Positions 60,198 to 64,000 of a DNA stretch of 64,000 nt are shown here, piece after piece. The position numbers and the translations under genes are program-made. Position 1 is the stretch's first letter. Every line of letters begins with the position of its first letter. Source of the stretch: Microbacterium algeriense (GTDB taxonomy: Bacteria; Actinomycetota; Actinomycetes; Actinomycetales; Microbacteriaceae). Location of the stretch: assembly GCF_008868005.1 (NCBI RefSeq), contig NZ_WAAO01000001.1, positions 310,001 through 374,000 of the forward strand. Direction: 5' to 3'. The notes under the pieces were generated by a model. It was not told the DNA's origin and did no database searches. It saw only the letters and a list, made by a program, of their open reading frames with translations.

Positions 60198-61154
60198 GTG
60201 TCCCACACGCTCCGCCTCGTCGGCCGGCGACTGCTGCAGTTGCCGCTGATGATCCTCGGCATCACGTTCCTGGTCTTCTTCGTGATGTCGTTCTCGCCCG
60301 TCGACCCGGCTCGCACCGCGCTCGGCGAGACCGCCTCCCCCGAAGCGCTGGAGGCGTACCGCGAAGACCACGGACTGAACCTCCCGCTGTTCGTCCGCTA
60401 CGTGAACTTCCTGTTCGGCCTCGTCCAGGGCGACCTGGGCACCTACTCCGCCCGCAGCCTGCCGGTGGTCGACGAGGTCGCCCGAGCCTTCCCGGTGACG
60501 CTGGCCCTGACCTTTCTCGGTCTGGTGATCGCGGTCCTCGTCGCGTTCGTGATCGGCGTCCTCGCCGCCGTCTACCGCGACCGCTGGCCCGACCAGGTCA
60601 TCCGCGTCTTCGGCGTCGCCGCGTTGTCCACGCCCTCCTTCTGGCTCGCCATCCTCCTCATCCAGGTGTTCACCCTGGCGCTCGGGGTGCTGCCGGCCTC
60701 GGGCCCGCTGCCGGCCTTCGCCGACGACCCGTCCGGATGGCTCGCCCGGATGACCCTTCCCGCGGTCGCGCTCGCCGTGCCCGTGATCGGCCAGCTCTCC
60801 CGGGTCGTGCGCACCTCGATGGTCGAGGAGCTCGACCGCGACTATGTGCGCACCGCCCTCGGCGCCGGCATCCCTCGGGTGATCGTCGTCGGCCGCAACG
60901 TGCTGCGCAACGCGCTGATCACCCCCGTGACCGTGCTGGGTCTCCGCATCGGGTACCTGCTCGGCGGCGCCGTGGTGATCGAGATCATCTTCGCGATCCC
61001 GGGGATGGGCACCCTCATCCTCAACGGGGTCACCAACAACGAACCCAACCTCGTGCAGGGCGTGACGCTCGCGGTAGCGCTCGCGTTCGTCGTGATCAAC
61101 ATCATCGTCGACCTCCTGTACGTGCTCATCAATCCTCGAATCCGGGCGGTGTGA
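60198..61154 (+). CDS. ABC importer permease (DppB type)
   Basis: A 318-residue DppB-type permease: LVGRRLLQLPLMILGITFLVFFVMSFSPVDPAR opening, and EELDRDYVRTALGAGIPRVIVVGRNVLRNAL as the coupling loop. The GTG at 60198 has ggaaggagcggc. One nucleotide separates it from the fusion gene that follows. Confidence 0.95.
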   Translation: MSHTLRLVGRRLLQLPLMILGITFLVFFVMSFSPVDPARTALGETASPEALEAYREDHGLNLPLFVRYVNFLFGLVQGDLGTYSARSLPVVDEVARAFPVTLALTFLGLVIAVLVAFVIGVLAAVYRDRWPDQVIRVFGVAALSTPSFWLAILLIQVFTLALGVLPASGPLPAFADDPSGWLARMTLPAVALAVPVIGQLSRVVRTSMVEELDRDYVRTALGAGIPRVIVVGRNVLRNALITPVTVLGLRIGYLLGGAVVIEIIFAIPGMGTLILNGVTNNEPNLVQGVTLAVALAFVVINIIVDLLYVLINPRIRAV

Positions 61155-61155
61155 C

Positions 61156-63207
61156 ATGCGACGCAGACTCACGGAACGACTCTCCGTCCCCGGCCTCCGC
61201 TGGGGCCGCCTCTCCCTCGGCTCGATCATCTGCCTCGCCGTGCTCGCGATCATCGCGCTCGCCGCGATCCTCGCTCCGCTGATCTCGCCGTACGACCCGC
61301 TCGCCTCCGGCTCCCCGGTGCAGCCGCCGAGTGCGGAGCACTGGTTCGGCACCGACCGGCAGGGCCGAGACATCTTCTCCCGACTGGTCTACGGGGCCCG
61401 CTACTCCCTCGTGATCGGGCTCGGGGCCACCCTCGTCGCCCTCGCCGTCGCCTGCGTGCTGGGCACGATCGCCGCGACCGCGCCGAAGTGGATCTCCGAG
61501 ACCCTCATGCGGGTCATGGACGTGATCATGTCGTTCCCCGGCATCGCGCTCGCCGCCGTGTTCGTGGCGGTGTTCGGCAAGTCGCTTCCGGTGCTGGTGC
61601 TCACGATCGCGTTCCTCTACGTGCCGCAGCTGACCCGCATCGTCCGGGCGAACATCCTCGACCAGTACGGCGAGGACTACGTCTCGGCCGTCCGCGTGAT
61701 GGGCGCGGGGACCCCGCGGATCATCGTGCGGCACGTCGCCCGCAACGCCATGGCACCCGTGCTCGTCTTCGCCACGGTGCTCGTCGCCGACGCGATCGTG
61801 TTCGAGGCCTCGCTGTCGTTCCTGCAGGCCGGTGTGCCCGACCCCGAGCCGTCCTGGGGCAACGTGATCGCCGCGGGTCGCAACCTGCTCATGAGCGGGG
61901 CCTGGTGGGCGACCTTCTTCCCCGGCATCCTCATCATGATCACCGTGCTGTGCCTCAACATCCTGTCCGAGGGGATGACCGACGCCATGGTCTCGCCGCG
62001 CGCCAGGAAGATCACGGCCGATGCCGCGAACACGGAGGAGTCGACGCACGACCTGGAGGAGGCCGCCGTCCCGGACGACACCCACGTGATCCCGACGGTC
62101 GACACCGCGGTCAACCTCTCGGTGCCCAGCGGCGTCCCCGACGTGCTCGTGCCCACCGCGGAGGCGGTGCCGCTGGCGGAACGCCTCGCCGAGCTGCGCG
62201 CCCGCGAGCTCGCCCGCACCGATCGCCTGGTCTACACGGGAGACGCCGCGCCGCTGCTCGAGGTGCAGGATCTGTGCATCTCCTTCCCGCGCCACGGGGA
62301 CGTCGACGTGGTCGACCACGTCAGCTTCTCCGTGCGCCCCGGCGAGACCATGTCGCTCGTGGGGGAGTCGGGGTGCGGCAAGTCCATCACCTCGCTGGCG
62401 ATCATGGGGCTGCTCGATCCGAAGGCCGACATCCGTGGGCGCATCCTGTTCGACGGGAAGGATCTGCTGCGGATGACGCCGAAGGAGCGCAACGCGCTGC
62501 GCGGCCACGACATCGCGATGATCTACCAGGACGCCCTGAGCTCGCTGAATCCCGCGATGCTGATCCGCGCGCAGATGAAGCAGCTCACGTCCCGCGGCGG
62601 CACCCGCACGGCCGAGGAGCTGCTGGAGCTCGTCGGTCTCGATCCGAAGCGCACGCTCGCCTCGTACCCGCACGAGCTGTCGGGCGGCCAGCGGCAGCGC
62701 GTGCTCATCGCGATGGCCCTGACCCGCGACCCGCGGCTGGTGATCGCCGACGAGCCCACCACGGCCCTCGACGTCACGGTGCAGGCGCAGGTCGTGGAGC
62801 TGCTGATGCGTCTGCAGCGGGAGCTCGGGTTCGCACTGGTGTTCGTCTCGCACGACCTCGCCCTCGTCGCCGAGCTCTCGCACCGGATCACCGTGATGTA
62901 CGCGGGCCAGGTCGTGGAGCAGGGCACCACACGCGAGGTGCTCACGCAGCCCGTCCACGAGTACACCCAGGGTCTGCTCGGGGCGGTGCTCTCGATCGAG
63001 GCCGGCTCCGACCGCCTGCACCAGGTGTCCGGTGTCGTCCCCTCCCCGCGGGACTTCCCGCAGGGCGACCGCTTCGCGCCGCGCTCGACGGACCCCGCCC
63101 GGTACGCCGGAGTGGAACCCGTGCGGCGGCACATCGACGGCACCGAGCACTACTACTCCGCGCATCCTGCCGATGCGCCCGTCGAACCGATCGGAGCAGG
63201 ACGATGA
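61156..63207 (+). CDS. Fused ABC permease-ATPase (DppC-DppD)
   Basis: A 683-residue protein. Residues 1 to about 280 are a DppC-type permease (GTDRQGRDIFSRLVYGARYS, GAGTPRIIVRHVARNAMAPV). A linker of about 80 residues follows (charged, with AVPLAERLAELRARELART), then a DppD ATPase from about 365: Walker A GESGCGKS (about 402), signature LSGGQRQR (about 508), Walker [12 protein letters not shown] (about 528) and VFVSHDLALV. In most importers these are two genes. The linker is acidic and probably cytoplasmic. Its stop overlaps the next ATPase start by 4 nt. Confidence 0.94.
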   Translation: MRRRLTERLSVPGLRWGRLSLGSIICLAVLAIIALAAILAPLISPYDPLASGSPVQPPSAEHWFGTDRQGRDIFSRLVYGARYSLVIGLGATLVALAVACVLGTIAATAPKWISETLMRVMDVIMSFPGIALAAVFVAVFGKSLPVLVLTIAFLYVPQLTRIVRANILDQYGEDYVSAVRVMGAGTPRIIVRHVARNAMAPVLVFATVLVADAIVFEASLSFLQAGVPDPEPSWGNVIAAGRNLLMSGAWWATFFPGILIMITVLCLNILSEGMTDAMVSPRARKITADAANTEESTHDLEEAAVPDDTHVIPTVDTAVNLSVPSGVPDVLVPTAEAVPLAERLAELRARELARTDRLVYTGDAAPLLEVQDLCISFPRHGDVDVVDHVSFSVRPGETMSLVGESGCGKSITSLAIMGLLDPKADIRGRILFDGKDLLRMTPKERNALRGHDIAMIYQDALSSLNPAMLIRAQMKQLTSRGGTRTAEELLELVGLDPKRTLASYPHELSGGQRQRVLIAMALTRDPRLVIADEPTTALDVTVQAQVVELLMRLQRELGFALVFVSHDLALVAELSHRITVMYAGQVVEQGTTREVLTQPVHEYTQGLLGAVLSIEAGSDRLHQVSGVVPSPRDFPQGDRFAPRSTDPARYAGVEPVRRHIDGTEHYYSAHPADAPVEPIGAGR

Positions 63208-64000
63208 GCGAACCCGTCATCCAGCTGCAGGACGTGCACGTCCGCTACCGGGCCCGCAGCTCGTCGCTGTTCCGCCCGCACTACGTCGACGCGCTCGCCG
63301 GGGTCTCGCTCACGGTCCGTCGCGGACAGACGCTGGGCATCGTGGGCGAGTCCGGCTCGGGCAAGTCGACCTCCGCGAAGGTGCTGATCGGCCTCGAGAA
63401 GCCCACGAGCGGTCAGGTCGTCTTCGACGGGGAGACCGTGCGCTCCTTCACCCCCGCGGTGCGCAAGCGCCTGGGGCGCATCCTCTCCGTGGTCTTCCAG
63501 GACCCGGCGACGGCTCTGAACGCCCGCATGAGCGTGCGGGACGCGCTGCTGGATCCGCTGCAGGTGCATCGCCTCGGCTCCCCGGCGAGCCGGGAGCGCA
63601 AGGTGCGCGACCTCGTCGGGCTCGTGGGGCTGCCGTCGTCGGCGCTGGAGGCGCTGCCCAGTCAGCTCTCCGGCGGCCAGCGGCAGCGCGTCGCGATCGC
63701 CAGAGCCCTCGTCCTCGACCCGCAGGTCATCGTCGCGGATGAGCCGACCTCGGCCCTCGACGTCTCGGTGCGCGCGCAGATCCTGAACCTGCTGACCGAC
63801 CTGAAGCAGCAGCTCGGCCTGGGCATGGTCTTCATCTCCCACGACATCCAGACCGTCCGCTACCTCTCCGACGAGATCGCCGTGATGAACAAGGGCCGCG
63901 TCGTCGAGCACGGCGACGCCGCCCGGGTCTTCGACGACCCCGCCGATCCCTACACCCGCACGCTGCTGGGCGCCGCGCCTTCGCTGCTCGCACCCCACCA
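63204..64000 (+). CDS. ABC importer ATPase (OppF type), runs off right edge
   Basis: The first 265 residues are present: VDALAGVSLTVRRGQTLGIV, Walker A GESGSGKS (about 47), VVFQDPATALNARMSVRDAL, signature LSGGQRQR (about 154), VIVADEPTSALDVSV and FISHDIQTVRYL. It has the oligopeptide-type C-terminal region DPADPYTRTLLGAAPSLLAP. It forms the second ATPase of the importer; the stop lies beyond 64000. Confidence 0.95.
   Translation, partial: MSEPVIQLQDVHVRYRARSSSLFRPHYVDALAGVSLTVRRGQTLGIVGESGSGKSTSAKVLIGLEKPTSGQVVFDGETVRSFTPAVRKRLGRILSVVFQDPATALNARMSVRDALLDPLQVHRLGSPASRERKVRDLVGLVGLPSSALEALPSQLSGGQRQRVAIARALVLDPQVIVADEPTSALDVSVRAQILNLLTDLKQQLGLGMVFISHDIQTVRYLSDEIAVMNKGRVVEHGDAARVFDDPADPYTRTLLGAAPSLLAPH

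Noticed and set aside
61129..63165. Open frame of about 680 codons opposite the permease-ATPase fusion
   Set aside because: Antisense shadow; no start signal or domain.

Overview
This is a high-GC actinobacterial chromosome segment, most likely from the family Microbacteriaceae and probably Microbacterium. That placement is an inference from content. The rpsF-ssb-rpsR-rplI block is followed a few kilobases later by dnaB. The wall-anchoring signals read LAxTG (class E sortase type). About a dozen genes have a TANNNT-like -10 box only 6-7 nt before the start codon, the actinobacterial leaderless arrangement. GTG and TTG starts are common. I see no tRNA, rRNA, insertion sequence, prophage or CRISPR array. 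The window is ordinary chromosome with many small regulator-plus-target cassettes.

Layout from left to right. 1-2743: a trehalose/glycogen operon on the minus strand (hypothetical gene, glgX/treX, start of treY). 2858-4067: a divergent reductase/TetR pair around a large palindrome. 4157-8776: an aldehyde or epoxide detoxification cluster (GAF regulator, epoxide hydrolase, aldehyde dehydrogenase, DUF779). 8800-10007: an ArsC-like protein and a DUF1778/GNAT toxin-antitoxin pair. 10020-13167: LysR, MHS-type transporter and 3-hydroxybutyrate dehydrogenase-like SDR. 13176-15195: TetR and an MGT-type glycosyltransferase. 15546-19008: a GntR regulator with a possible leader peptide, then uncharacterised genes. 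19015-24958: an Lrp regulator divergent from a complete five-gene peptide-type ABC importer.

25184-35411 is the core replication and ribosome region: a lipoprotein, rpsF, ssb, rpsR, rplI, a membrane acyltransferase fused to a CapA-like domain, two secreted surface proteins (one with eight chaplin-like repeats and an LAMTG anchor), a DnaA-box cluster and dnaB. 35445-40823 holds single genes: DUF2332, methyltransferase, aldo/keto reductase, MFS/MarR pair and a zinc-type dehydrogenase. 40962-45285 is a response regulator and a GAF histidine kinase split by an oppositely oriented gene for a thioester-domain, LAVTG-anchored adhesin. 45343-50600 holds an S4 protein, a membrane-anchored acidic protein, an OmpR/EnvZ-type pair and a lactate permease. 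50639-53759 has an Imm5-like and DUF6194 pair divergent from a double-HTH MerR protein, then DeoR, a DUF4406-like gene and a small membrane protein. 53769-57624 has a flavin monooxygenase, PnuC, GNAT and DUF808. 57673-64000 is a FadR-type regulator divergent from a second peptide-type ABC importer, in which one permease is fused to an ATPase; its last gene runs off the right edge.

The least explained features are structural. Three families of intergenic palindromic repeats occur near 27.0, 27.9, 46.7 and 55.3 kb. Two wall-anchored surface systems look like aerial-hypha or adhesion proteins in a non-filamentous-type genome. Nearly every regulator-target pair carries a readable inverted-repeat operator.
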